DNA of 8,614 nucleotides. Source: JBBSUX01 sp038234045. Its GTDB lineage: Bacteria; Pseudomonadota; Gammaproteobacteria; Burkholderiales; Burkholderiaceae_C. Where the stretch lies: positions 1 through 8,614 of the forward strand of contig JBBSUX010000152.1 of assembly GCA_038234045.1 (NCBI GenBank), written 5' to 3'. Numbering within the stretch: the first letter of the stretch is position 1; the number at the start of each line of letters is the position of its first letter. Below the pieces are notes generated by a model. It worked only from the letters and a program-made list of their open reading frames with translations. It had not been told where the DNA came from and searched no databases. The position numbers were made by a program, and so were the translations under genes. Of this stretch, positions 1 through 6,660 are shown piece after piece.

Positions 1-797
1 TGACCAACATCTCGACCTCACAGTTGTTCGCCGGCGGCTTGCTGGTGGGTTTGTTGCTTGGCGTGACGTTCATGCTTGTGGCGATCCTGATTTCGTGGCG
101 TAACGGCTACGGCGGGCGCCGCGCTTTCACCTGGAAGCGGGTGGCTAGCAGCGGCCGTGCGGCCCTGTGGTCGATGGGTGCGCCCGTGATCGTTCTGGGC
201 GGTATTTTGGGGGGCATCGTCACCGTCACCGAGGGTGCGGCGTTGGCTGTGTTCTATGCACTTCTGGTCGGCACGGTGATCAACCGGGAGTTGGCGTGGC
301 GCGACCTGCCGGGTCTGATCGTGCGCTCACAAGTGGTAGCAGGCGGCATCTTGTTCATCATCGCGATGGCAAAGGTTTTCGGCTGGCTCTTGACCATGCA
401 GCAGAGCGCCCAGTTGCTCAACGTCTTTGTCAATTCGATGGCGCTGCCGCCGCTCGGTCTGCTGCTGCTGGTGCTGGGCCTGTTGCTCGTCATCGGCTGC
501 GTGATGGAGACCACCGCCGCGCTGCTGCTGGTGGTGCCGGTGCTGGCATTGCTGACGCCGCAGATGCAGATCGACCCGGTGCAGTTTGGCGTGTTGGTGG
601 TGACCAATCTTGCGATCGGGATGCTCACGCCGCCGGTGGGCATTTGCCTGTTCGTGAGCTGCGGCATTGCCGAGGTTTCGCTGAGCCGGATCTCCAGGGC
701 GGTGCTACCGCTGGTTGCGGTGGCATTGCTGGACATGCTGATCGCCGCGCTCTGGTCGCCGCTCACGATGTGGCTGCCCACCTTGCTTTACCGCTGA
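1..797 (+). CDS. dctM: TRAP transporter large permease, DctM family (5'-truncated)
   Basis: This is the C-terminal part of the large membrane subunit of a tripartite ATP-independent periplasmic (TRAP) transporter. Such transporters take up organic acids or similar solutes using an ion gradient and a periplasmic binding protein. The gene enters from the left edge; the first complete codon is at position 3, and 264 codons remain before the TGA at 795-797, compared with about 425 residues in the family. The visible part is almost entirely hydrophobic, with several membrane segments. It carries the family-like stretches TEGAALAV (about 228-251) and TPPVG (about 627-641), the latter within a GxxTPPVGxxLF context near the C-terminus. 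The TTG at 24 is not a credible start because the reading frame is open upstream and the missing half of the family lies there. The small permease and binding-protein genes would be expected to the left. The substrate cannot be told from this fragment. Confidence 0.93.
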   Translation, partial: TNISTSQLFAGGLLVGLLLGVTFMLVAILISWRNGYGGRRAFTWKRVASSGRAALWSMGAPVIVLGGILGGIVTVTEGAALAVFYALLVGTVINRELAWRDLPGLIVRSQVVAGGILFIIAMAKVFGWLLTMQQSAQLLNVFVNSMALPPLGLLLLVLGLLLVIGCVMETTAALLLVVPVLALLTPQMQIDPVQFGVLVVTNLAIGMLTPPVGICLFVSCGIAEVSLSRISRAVLPLVAVALLDMLIAALWSPLTMWLPTLLYR

Positions 798-909
798 CGC
801 TGGGCAAGTTGCTTACAACTCGTTTTGAAGAAATTTTTGCGACGGGTTTGGCGACTGCTATCCACACTCCATGCATCGCCCCATGCGTCCTTGTCCTGAG
901 CGCACCGCT

Positions 910-2970
910 ATGAATAGTTTTACCGGAAACACATCACCCCCCGCAGGCGCCGCGCGTCCGCCTTTCATTCCGCGCTTGCGCCTCTACCAGCAGTGGTTGC
1001 AGGAACGTGGCGGGCCGGTTTTTGCAGACTACGAAGCGCTGCGACATTGGTCCGTAACCGACCTCGATGCGTTTTGGCAAAGCATGTGGGATCACGCCGG
1101 GATGCTCTCGCCCACGCCGCATTCAGGCGTGCTGGCCGAAAACCGCATGCCCGGCGCGCGGTGGTTTCCAGGTGCTCAGGTCAATTACGCGCGCCAGGTG
1201 CTGCGCCATGTCGAGCCAGCAGAGGCGGCCGGAATGCCGGCCATCATCAGTGAAGACGAAGAGGGCAACGTGCGCGAGATGTCCTGGCCCGAGCTGCGCC
1301 GGCAGGTGGCGTCGGTGGCGCTCTGGTTGCAAAAGCAGGGCGTAGTGGCCGGCGACCGGGTGGTGGCGGTGCTGCCCAACGGGCCGGAGGCGGCGGTGGC
1401 ATTTTTGGCCTGCGCAGCAATCGGTGCGGTCTGGAGCGTTTGCGCGCCCGACATGGGTGCCAGCGCGGTGCTCGACCGGTTTCGCCAGATAGCACCCAAG
1501 GTGCTGATCGCAAGCGATGGGGTTTTCTATGCCGGCAAGGCGATCGACCGCAGTGACGTCGTGGAAAACCTGCGCGCGGAGTTGCCGAGCGTGCAGCAGT
1601 TGCTCGTTGTGCGCACGCCATACGCTTCTAAAAAAATAGCTAGTAGCGATTATTGGGAAAGCGCTACAGGCCAGAATGATGCTGAATCTGCGGCTTTCGA
1701 GCCGGAATCTCTGCCGTTCGATCACCCGCTGTGGATCGTCTATTCCAGCGGCACCACCGGCTTGCCGAAGGCACTGGTGCATGGTCATGGCGGCGTGCTC
1801 CTCACCCTGCATGCGTGCAACCTGCACAACGATGTCGGCTCCAGCTACGAAGCCAACAGCTGGGGTGAGCGTTTTCACTGGTACAGCTCTACCGGCTGGA
1901 TCATGTGGAATGCGCAAATGGCGGGGCTGGTGGGCGGCACCACCATCTGCCTCTACGACGGCAGCCCGGGCGGCAGCAAGCAGGCGCCCGATTGGGGCAC
2001 GCTGTGGCGCTTTGCGGCGCGGCATGGCGTCGGCTTCTTCGGAGCCGGCGCGGCGTTCTACACGCAGTGCATGAAGGCCAGCGTTGATATTGGCGCCTGC
2101 GGCGATCTGTCCCGCGTGCGGGCATTGGGCTCCACCGGATCGCCCCTGTCCGAAGACGTGCAGCGCTGGGGCACTGCGCAGTTCGAGCGCATCGGCACGC
2201 ACGACATCTGGTGGTGCAACATCTCTGGTGGTACCGACTTTGCCGGAGCCTTCGTCGGCGGCCATCGCGAACTGCCGCAGGTGCCGGGCCGCATGCAGTG
2301 CCGCCAGATCGGCCACGCGGTTGAGGCCTGGAACGATGCGGGCGAACCGCTCATCGACGAAGTGGGCGAGCTGGTGTGCACGCAGCCGATTCCGGCGATG
2401 CCGCTCCATTTGTGGAACGACCCTGACGACAAGCGCTATTTGGCGAGCTATTTCGACACCTTTCCCGGCGTGTGGCGCCACGGCGACTGGTTGAAGATCG
2501 ACAGTGATGGCAGCTGCACCATCTATGGCCGCAGCGACGCCACCATCAACCGCCACGGCCTGCGCATGGGCACCAGCGAAATCTACAGCGCGGTCGAGGC
2601 ATTGCCCGAGGTGCTCGATGCGCTGGTGGTCGATCTGGAGCATCTGGGCCGCGACAGCTTCATGCCGCTTTTTGTCGTGCTGCGCGAAGGCCAGGTGCTG
2701 GACGAGGGCTTGCAAAGCCGTATTGCCGGCGCCATCCGCAGTGCGTTGTCGCCGCGTTTCGTGCCCGACGCTGTGTTCGCCGTGCCGGCCATTCCACGCA
2801 CACTTTCGGGCAAGAAGCAGGAGCTGCCCGTGAAGAAGCTGTTGCTCGGCAAGCCATTGGAGAAAGTGGTGAATCGCGAAACCATGGCCAATCCGGAGAG
2901 CTTGGCGTGGTTTGTCGACTATGCGGCGCGGCGGGCGCCGGCGGGTGAAGGGTCCTCAAGCCCGGATTAA
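910..2970 (+). CDS. aacS: acetoacetate-CoA ligase (acetoacetyl-CoA synthetase)
   Basis: This enzyme activates acetoacetate with ATP and CoA to acetoacetyl-CoA in the cytoplasm, feeding ketone-body, PHB or leucine-derived carbon into central metabolism. It belongs to the ANL adenylate-forming superfamily. With the start at 910 (686 aa) the phosphate-binding loop YSSGTTGLPKALVHG is at about residues 278-292. The WYSSTGWIMWN stretch typical of acetoacetyl- and acetyl-CoA synthetases is at 324-334, and the C-terminal SGKKQELPVKK, which contains the expected catalytic lysine, is near 633-643. The ending NPESLAWF also fits AacS. Family length is about 650-670 aa, so I prefer ATG 910 to the upstream in-frame ATGs at 871 and 883; none has a clear Shine-Dalgarno sequence. 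Residues about 238-261 are encoded by an AT-richer, repeat-like segment (1619-1692) that lies in a linker and leaves the catalytic motifs intact. The stop codon lies inside a putative regulator box for the next operon. Confidence 0.94.
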   Translation: MNSFTGNTSPPAGAARPPFIPRLRLYQQWLQERGGPVFADYEALRHWSVTDLDAFWQSMWDHAGMLSPTPHSGVLAENRMPGARWFPGAQVNYARQVLRHVEPAEAAGMPAIISEDEEGNVREMSWPELRRQVASVALWLQKQGVVAGDRVVAVLPNGPEAAVAFLACAAIGAVWSVCAPDMGASAVLDRFRQIAPKVLIASDGVFYAGKAIDRSDVVENLRAELPSVQQLLVVRTPYASKKIASSDYWESATGQNDAESAAFEPESLPFDHPLWIVYSSGTTGLPKALVHGHGGVLLTLHACNLHNDVGSSYEANSWGERFHWYSSTGWIMWNAQMAGLVGGTTICLYDGSPGGSKQAPDWGTLWRFAARHGVGFFGAGAAFYTQCMKASVDIGACGDLSRVRALGSTGSPLSEDVQRWGTAQFERIGTHDIWWCNISGGTDFAGAFVGGHRELPQVPGRMQCRQIGHAVEAWNDAGEPLIDEVGELVCTQPIPAMPLHLWNDPDDKRYLASYFDTFPGVWRHGDWLKIDSDGSCTIYGRSDATINRHGLRMGTSEIYSAVEALPEVLDALVVDLEHLGRDSFMPLFVVLREGQVLDEGLQSRIAGAIRSALSPRFVPDAVFAVPAIPRTLSGKKQELPVKKLLLGKPLEKVVNRETMANPESLAWFVDYAARRAPAGEGSSSPD
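1619..1692 (+). repeat. putative short interspersed repeat inserted in frame in aacS
   Basis: A stretch of about 70 bp is clearly richer in A and T than the surrounding GC-rich gene and has unusual codons (AAA AAA ATA, AGT AGC GAT TAT). It contains the inverted repeat GTAGCG (1643-1648) and CGCTAC (1662-1667) with a 13-nt loop, followed by AGGCCAGAATGATGCTGAAT. From memory, this resembles short non-coding repeats with a TAGC..AGCGCTA..GGCC core that are scattered between genes in Comamonadaceae; I cannot confirm this without a search. Here it is read through in frame and adds roughly 24 residues just before the ATP-binding loop. The exact borders are uncertain, and it could instead be ordinary linker sequence that has drifted. 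Confidence 0.5.
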
Positions 2971-2982
2971 GTTGGCGTTAAG
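2967..2982 (+). promoter_or_regulatory. PmrA-box-like direct repeat upstream of the glycosyltransferase operon
   Basis: Two TTAAG half-sites, at 2967-2971 and 2978-2982, are separated by 6 nt, giving an 11-bp (one helical turn) period. The repeat extends to TTAAGTTGGCG followed by TTAAGTTGCCG (2967-2988), with one mismatch. Tandem TTAA-type half-sites with 11-bp spacing are the known binding pattern of the OmpR-family regulator PmrA/BasR. The first half-site overlaps the TAA stop of aacS, and the box ends 23 nt before the ATG at 3006. A possible -10 element, GACAAT, lies at 2994-2999. Binding is inferred; the support is the second copy at 8042-8057 and the PmrA-like regulator gene nearby. Confidence 0.55.
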
Positions 2983-3005
2983 TTGCCGATCGCGACAATA
3001 GCAAG

Positions 3006-4103
3006 ATGTCTTCTCGTCTTGCGCCACGCCCGGCGCCCCTTCCAGGAGCCCAGCACGCGCTGGCGCAGCTGCGGGATGTTGATCCAGCAATGCCCCTTTC
3101 CGCATCCGCGGCAGAGATGAGCGCTGCGGATGACTCTGCACCGACGGGAATGAGGCGTCATCCGCGCAGCCTGTCGTGCGTGATCCCGTGCCACAACGAA
3201 TCGAACAATCTCGTCGAGCTCCTGCCGATCCTGGCGACGATGCTCGAGAGCTGCGCCCGCCGCTGGGAGATCATCCTGGTGGACGACGGCAGCACCGACG
3301 CGACGCCTGCTGCGATGGAGCCGTGGCTGCAATCGGGTCATGTGCGCTTGCTGGAGCTTTCCCGCAACTTCGGCAAGGAAGCCGCGTTGACCGCAGGGCT
3401 GGAAGCCGCCGCCGGCGATGTTGTGGTGCTGATGGATGCCGATCTACAGCACCCGCCGGCGCTCGTTGCCACTTTTGTGAAGCAGTGGATGGCAGGCGCG
3501 GATGTGGTCTTTGCGCTGCGATCGGACCGGCAGGACGAGAGCGCTTTCAAGCGGCTGGGGACGCGCTGGTTTTACCGGCTGGTCAATGCCACCGGACGGT
3601 TCGAGGTGCCCGAAGGCGCCGGGGATTTCCGCCTGATGGACCGCACAGTAGTCGACACACTGCTGGCGCTGCCGGAGCGCAACCGTTTCATGAAGGGCCT
3701 CTATGCCTGGGTCGGTTACCGCACGGTAGCTGTGCCCTATGTGCCGCCGCCCCGGCTCAACGGCCGCACCAACTTCAACGTCATGCAGCTCATCAGCCTT
3801 TCGCTCGACGGCCTTACATCGTTCACCACCTGGCCCTTGCGCGCGCTCAGCGTAGCCGGCTTTGCGCTTGCGTTGATGGCAATGGCCTATGGCGCCTACC
3901 TCACGGGTAGCTACCTGCTCTATGGCAATGAGACCAGCGGCTGGACGACGATCGCTGTCAGCCTCATGGCTTTTGCGGGTATCCAGCTGATTTCGCTAGG
4001 CATCCTCGGCGAATACATCGGACGCATCTTCGAGGAAGTCAAACGCCGGCCGCTGTTCGTGGTGCGCAAAAGCAGCGGGCACGGCCTCAAGGCAGAAGAG
4101 TGA
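3006..4103 (+). CDS. polyprenyl-phosphate glycosyltransferase, GT2 family (ArnC/DPM-like; LgmA/FlmF2 type)
   Basis: This protein is predicted to transfer a sugar from a nucleotide sugar to undecaprenyl phosphate at the inner face of the cytoplasmic membrane. Counting from ATG 3006 (365 aa), the GT-A domain starts with SCVIPCHNE (57-65). It contains DDGSTD (93-98), the metal/nucleotide-binding DADLQHPP (144-151) and GDFRLMDR (206-213). Two membrane helices follow (about 283-307 and 313-338), then the juxtamembrane LGEYIGRIFEEVKRRP typical of ArnC, GtrB and YkcC-like enzymes. The first 50 residues are low-complexity and not conserved, and in-frame ATGs exist at 3090, 3117 and 3150. None has a strong Shine-Dalgarno sequence. 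If the box at 2967 drives transcription from a site near 3000-3010, one of the later starts is likely. The stop overlaps the next start (GTGA). Family assignment is firm. The sugar is inferred from the neighbours to be an N-acetylhexosamine rather than formyl-aminoarabinose, because the partner hydrolase is of the YdjC type and not ArnD. Confidence 0.91.
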   Translation: MSSRLAPRPAPLPGAQHALAQLRDVDPAMPLSASAAEMSAADDSAPTGMRRHPRSLSCVIPCHNESNNLVELLPILATMLESCARRWEIILVDDGSTDATPAAMEPWLQSGHVRLLELSRNFGKEAALTAGLEAAAGDVVVLMDADLQHPPALVATFVKQWMAGADVVFALRSDRQDESAFKRLGTRWFYRLVNATGRFEVPEGAGDFRLMDRTVVDTLLALPERNRFMKGLYAWVGYRTVAVPYVPPPRLNGRTNFNVMQLISLSLDGLTSFTTWPLRALSVAGFALALMAMAYGAYLTGSYLLYGNETSGWTTIAVSLMAFAGIQLISLGILGEYIGRIFEEVKRRPLFVVRKSSGHGLKAEE

Positions 4104-5710
4104 GGGCGCTGATAACGCGGGCGCGCGCCACCGCACTCGGGCATGAGCCGCTCACGGCCGCATTGCTGATTTTTTTCGTTCTGGCGGCAACGATCGGATG
4201 GCGCCCGCTGCTGCTGCCCGACGAGGGCCGGTATGTGGGTGTGGCCTGGGAAATGATGCGCTCCGGCGACTGGATCACGCCCACGCTCAACGGTCTGTCG
4301 TATTTCCACAAGCCACCGCTTTTCTATTGGTTGAGTGCCGGCGCCATGTCACTCTTCGGTTGGCACGAATGGGCGGCCCGCCTGCCGCCGCTTCTGGGTG
4401 GCTGGCTTGGCGCTTTCTCTACCTTCATGTTTGTGCGCCGCTGGTGCGACCAGCGCAGCGCACGCATCGCAGTGCTGGCGCTGGTTTTGCAGCCGCTCTT
4501 TTTTGTCGGCTCGCAGTTTGCCAATCTCGACATGCTGGTGGCGGGCTGCATCACCGCCACCATCGTGCTCTTGGCCCATACAGCCCTGTCGCGGGAAGCG
4601 GGGCTTGCATGGCGCGGATCGCTTGCAGGCGCCTACGCGGCGGCGGCATTCGGCATGCTGGCAAAGGGCCTCATCGGCGTAGCGCTGCCGGGGCTGGTGG
4701 TGGTGGTGTGGCTGCTTTGGCTGCGTAAACCCCGCGCGCTGCTGCGTTTGACGTGGCTGCCGGGCATCGCGCTTTTCGCGCTGCTGGCAGGGCCCTGGTT
4801 GATTGCGATGCAGCTCAAATTCCCCGAGTTCTTTCACTACTTCATCGTGGTGCAGCATTTCGAGCGTTTTGCGGATACCGGCTTCAACAACGTCGCGCCC
4901 GTCTGGTTCTACGTAGCAGTGCTGGCGCTGGCATGGCTGCCGTTTGCGCCCTGGCTGCTCGGCCTGCGCCGAGCGCCGTCGCTTACCGCGCCGGGTCAAC
5001 CGCAGCGTCGGCAGATCCGCCTTCTGATGGTGGTGTGGGTGGTGGCCATCACCGCGTTCTTCTCCATCCCTGCTTCCAAGTTGGTGGGCTACATCTTTCC
5101 GGTGTTGCCGCCCGTGGCGGTGTTGCTGGCGTTTGCATTGAATGGGGCTGGTGGGTATCGCCGGAACCCCATCCCGATCTGGATGTGGTTGGGGCCAGCG
5201 CTTGCTGCCATGGCTGGCGTGGGGCTGGTGGTCGTACTGACGGTCCATCCGAGGAAGTCTTCACGGGAACTGGCGTTGACTCTGGCTGCGCAACGCGCGC
5301 CGGGCGAGCCAGTGGTGATGGTCCAGGAATATGTCTTTGATCTGCCCATCTATGCACGCCTGAAAGCGCCGGTCGTGGTGGTTGAGGATTGGGCAGCACC
5401 AGAAGCCCGACAGCGGGACACCTGGCGCAAGGAGTTGCTCGACGCAGGCCAGTTCGCACCAGCACGGGCCAAAGCCCTGTTGATTGAACCGTCGGCTCTC
5501 GCGCCGCTGTTGTGCCTCGGCCCTCCTACCTGGGTTGTCGGGAGCGGCGATTTCGCTCAGCTTTTCCCGTATCTGAGCGCTGCGACAAGCGTTGCTTCCG
5601 ATGCAGGCCGAATGCTCTGGCGCGTCGATCCCCGTGAGCCGGCAATGGCCGCAGCATTGCACTGCGCGGCAACCGATCCAGCTGCCGCAGCGGCACAAAC
5701 GCAGCCATGA
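4100..5710 (+). CDS. ArnT-family (GT83/PMT) undecaprenyl-phosphate-sugar:lipid A glycosyltransferase (LgmB/FlmK type)
   Basis: This is an integral membrane glycosyltransferase predicted to move an amino sugar from undecaprenyl phosphate to lipid A phosphate on the periplasmic side. At 536 aa it is close to E. coli ArnT (about 550). It begins with a membrane helix (about 18-38), then the first periplasmic loop with LLLPDEGRYVGVAWEMM (residues 37-53; the acidic pair D41-E42 is the expected catalytic/metal site). SGDWITPTLNG and YFHKPPLFYW (68-77) follow, both hallmark ArnT stretches. Many hydrophobic segments continue to about residue 380, followed by a soluble C-terminal domain. The GTG start at 4100 overlaps the upstream TGA (GTGA) and is preceded by AAGGCAGAAG; no better in-frame start is seen. 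The stop overlaps the next ATG (ATGA), which implies translational coupling on both sides. The amino acceptor and sugar cannot be read from the sequence. A general PMT-family transferase for another glycolipid or protein is a less likely alternative. Confidence 0.9.
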   Translation: MRALITRARATALGHEPLTAALLIFFVLAATIGWRPLLLPDEGRYVGVAWEMMRSGDWITPTLNGLSYFHKPPLFYWLSAGAMSLFGWHEWAARLPPLLGGWLGAFSTFMFVRRWCDQRSARIAVLALVLQPLFFVGSQFANLDMLVAGCITATIVLLAHTALSREAGLAWRGSLAGAYAAAAFGMLAKGLIGVALPGLVVVVWLLWLRKPRALLRLTWLPGIALFALLAGPWLIAMQLKFPEFFHYFIVVQHFERFADTGFNNVAPVWFYVAVLALAWLPFAPWLLGLRRAPSLTAPGQPQRRQIRLLMVVWVVAITAFFSIPASKLVGYIFPVLPPVAVLLAFALNGAGGYRRNPIPIWMWLGPALAAMAGVGLVVVLTVHPRKSSRELALTLAAQRAPGEPVVMVQEYVFDLPIYARLKAPVVVVEDWAAPEARQRDTWRKELLDAGQFAPARAKALLIEPSALAPLLCLGPPTWVVGSGDFAQLFPYLSAATSVASDAGRMLWRVDPREPAMAAALHCAATDPAAAAAQTQP

Positions 5711-6627
5711 CAGCCAGCAACTTCCGGCGCATCGCCATCGCCGTGGACGACGTTGGCCTTCACCCGGGCATTTGCGAATCGGTGCTGAAGCTCGCACATA
5801 TTGGTCGGGTGCAGGCGGCGGGTTGCATGGTGGGGGGAGACCGCTGGCCAGCCGATGCCGTTCAATTGCGGCGATTGCCGCGCACGCAGATCGAGCTTGG
5901 GCTGCACTTCGATCTCACCGAAGTTCCGCTGAGGATGAAGCCGGTGCGCCAGCTGCCGCTGCTTTGGTGCGCCGCCTATGCGCGGGCCATGCCAAAAGCC
6001 GCGCTCTCGGGCGAGATCGATGCGCAGCTCGATGCCTTCGAGAGCGCTGTAGGCAGGCCGCCTGACTTCGTCGATGGCCACCAGCATGTGCATCAACTTC
6101 CATTGATCCGGGACGTGTTGTTGGAGCGCCTCGCGCGGCGCTATGCGGGTGCGAGGCCCTGGTTGAGGGCAACCCGACGTCCGTTTCCTGCCTCCGGAGT
6201 AGCTCCCCGATCACCCACAGATCGAACCCCGGTTCGCGAAGCGCTCAAACCCTGGCTTATCGAATTGCTGGGCGCAAAAGCGCTTGCAACCGATGCGGCA
6301 GCAGCCGGGTTCACGCAGAACCGTGCGCTGATCGGTTCCTACGACTTTTCAGGCGGCGCCGGGCGCTATGCCCGCTTGATGGAGAACTGGCTTGACGCAG
6401 CCGGCGACGGCGACCTGCTCATGACCCATCCGTCCATGATGCGGGGCGCTTCGGACGGCCTGGGCCAAGCCCGTCGCGACGAGTATGAAGTGCTCGCGGG
6501 CGAGGCCTTTGGCGTCGCACTGGACGCCTGCGGTGTGATGCTGGCAACGATGGCTGAAATACGCGCCTCTTCGTCGCACCGGAGCGGGGCGTCGTCGGGC
6601 GCATCCGCGGCAAGCGATCAGACATGA
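5707..6627 (+). CDS. YdjC/ChbG-family carbohydrate deacetylase (NaxD/LgmC-like)
   Basis: This is a predicted metal-dependent N-deacetylase of sugars (306 aa). The YdjC-family metal and catalytic motifs are present in order: AVDDVG (12-17) with the aspartate pair D14-D15, GLHFDLT (65-71) with H67, and DGHQHVHQLP (123-132) with H125, H127 and H129. EIDAQLDAFESAVGRPPDFV (103-122) leads into the last motif, as is usual in the family, and LLMTHPS follows near the C-terminus. The ATG at 5707 overlaps the stop of the ArnT-like gene. Sitting next to ArnC- and ArnT-type transferases, it parallels Francisella and Acinetobacter NaxD. Those enzymes remove acetyl from undecaprenyl-phosphate N-acetylgalactosamine so that the free amino sugar can be added to lipid A. 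A cytoplasmic location fits, since no signal peptide is visible. The hopanoid-linked HpnK and chitooligosaccharide deacetylases are relatives, but no hopanoid or chitin genes are nearby. The last 20 residues are a serine/alanine-rich tail. Confidence 0.9.
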   Translation: MTASNFRRIAIAVDDVGLHPGICESVLKLAHIGRVQAAGCMVGGDRWPADAVQLRRLPRTQIELGLHFDLTEVPLRMKPVRQLPLLWCAAYARAMPKAALSGEIDAQLDAFESAVGRPPDFVDGHQHVHQLPLIRDVLLERLARRYAGARPWLRATRRPFPASGVAPRSPTDRTPVREALKPWLIELLGAKALATDAAAAGFTQNRALIGSYDFSGGAGRYARLMENWLDAAGDGDLLMTHPSMMRGASDGLGQARRDEYEVLAGEAFGVALDACGVMLATMAEIRASSSHRSGASSGASAASDQT

Positions 6628-6646
6628 ACCCCGTCCCTTAACGGAA

Positions 6647-6651
6647 AAGGA
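6647..6651 (+). promoter_or_regulatory. ribosome binding site deciding the start of the DUF347 gene
   Basis: AAGGA lies 9 nt before the ATG at 6661, a good Shine-Dalgarno spacing. The in-frame ATG at 6652 directly abuts the same AAGGA with no spacing, so 6661 is the better start. Confidence 0.6.
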
Positions 6652-6660
6652 ATGACAGCA

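Noticed and set aside
24..797. Complete membrane protein starting at TTG 24
   Set aside because: The frame is open to the left edge and the sequence is clearly the C-terminal part of DctM; the start lies outside the window.
837..864. TTGCGA and TATCCA as a promoter for aacS
   Set aside because: Spacing (16 nt) is acceptable, but the -10 matches only three of six positions; too weak to list.
1123..2715. Long open frame (530 codons) on the minus strand antisense to aacS
   Set aside because: It is explained by GC-rich codon bias of aacS. The translation is rich in His, Arg, Ala and Gln with no recognisable domain, while the plus-strand frame has complete ANL motifs.
4349..5248. Long minus-strand open frame (299 codons) antisense to the ArnT-like gene
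   Set aside because: The product is His/Gln/Arg-rich with no motif, typical of the mirror frame of a hydrophobic GC-rich membrane protein gene.
3006..5710. Naming the two glycosyltransferases arnC and arnT of the L-Ara4N pathway
   Set aside because: No arnA, arnB or arnD is in the window and the partner hydrolase is of the YdjC type, so an amino-hexosamine donor is more likely. Only the family is claimed.
6637..6642. CTTAAC before the DUF347 gene as a further regulator box
   Set aside because: Only one half-site is present; no second TTAA lies 11 bp away on either side.
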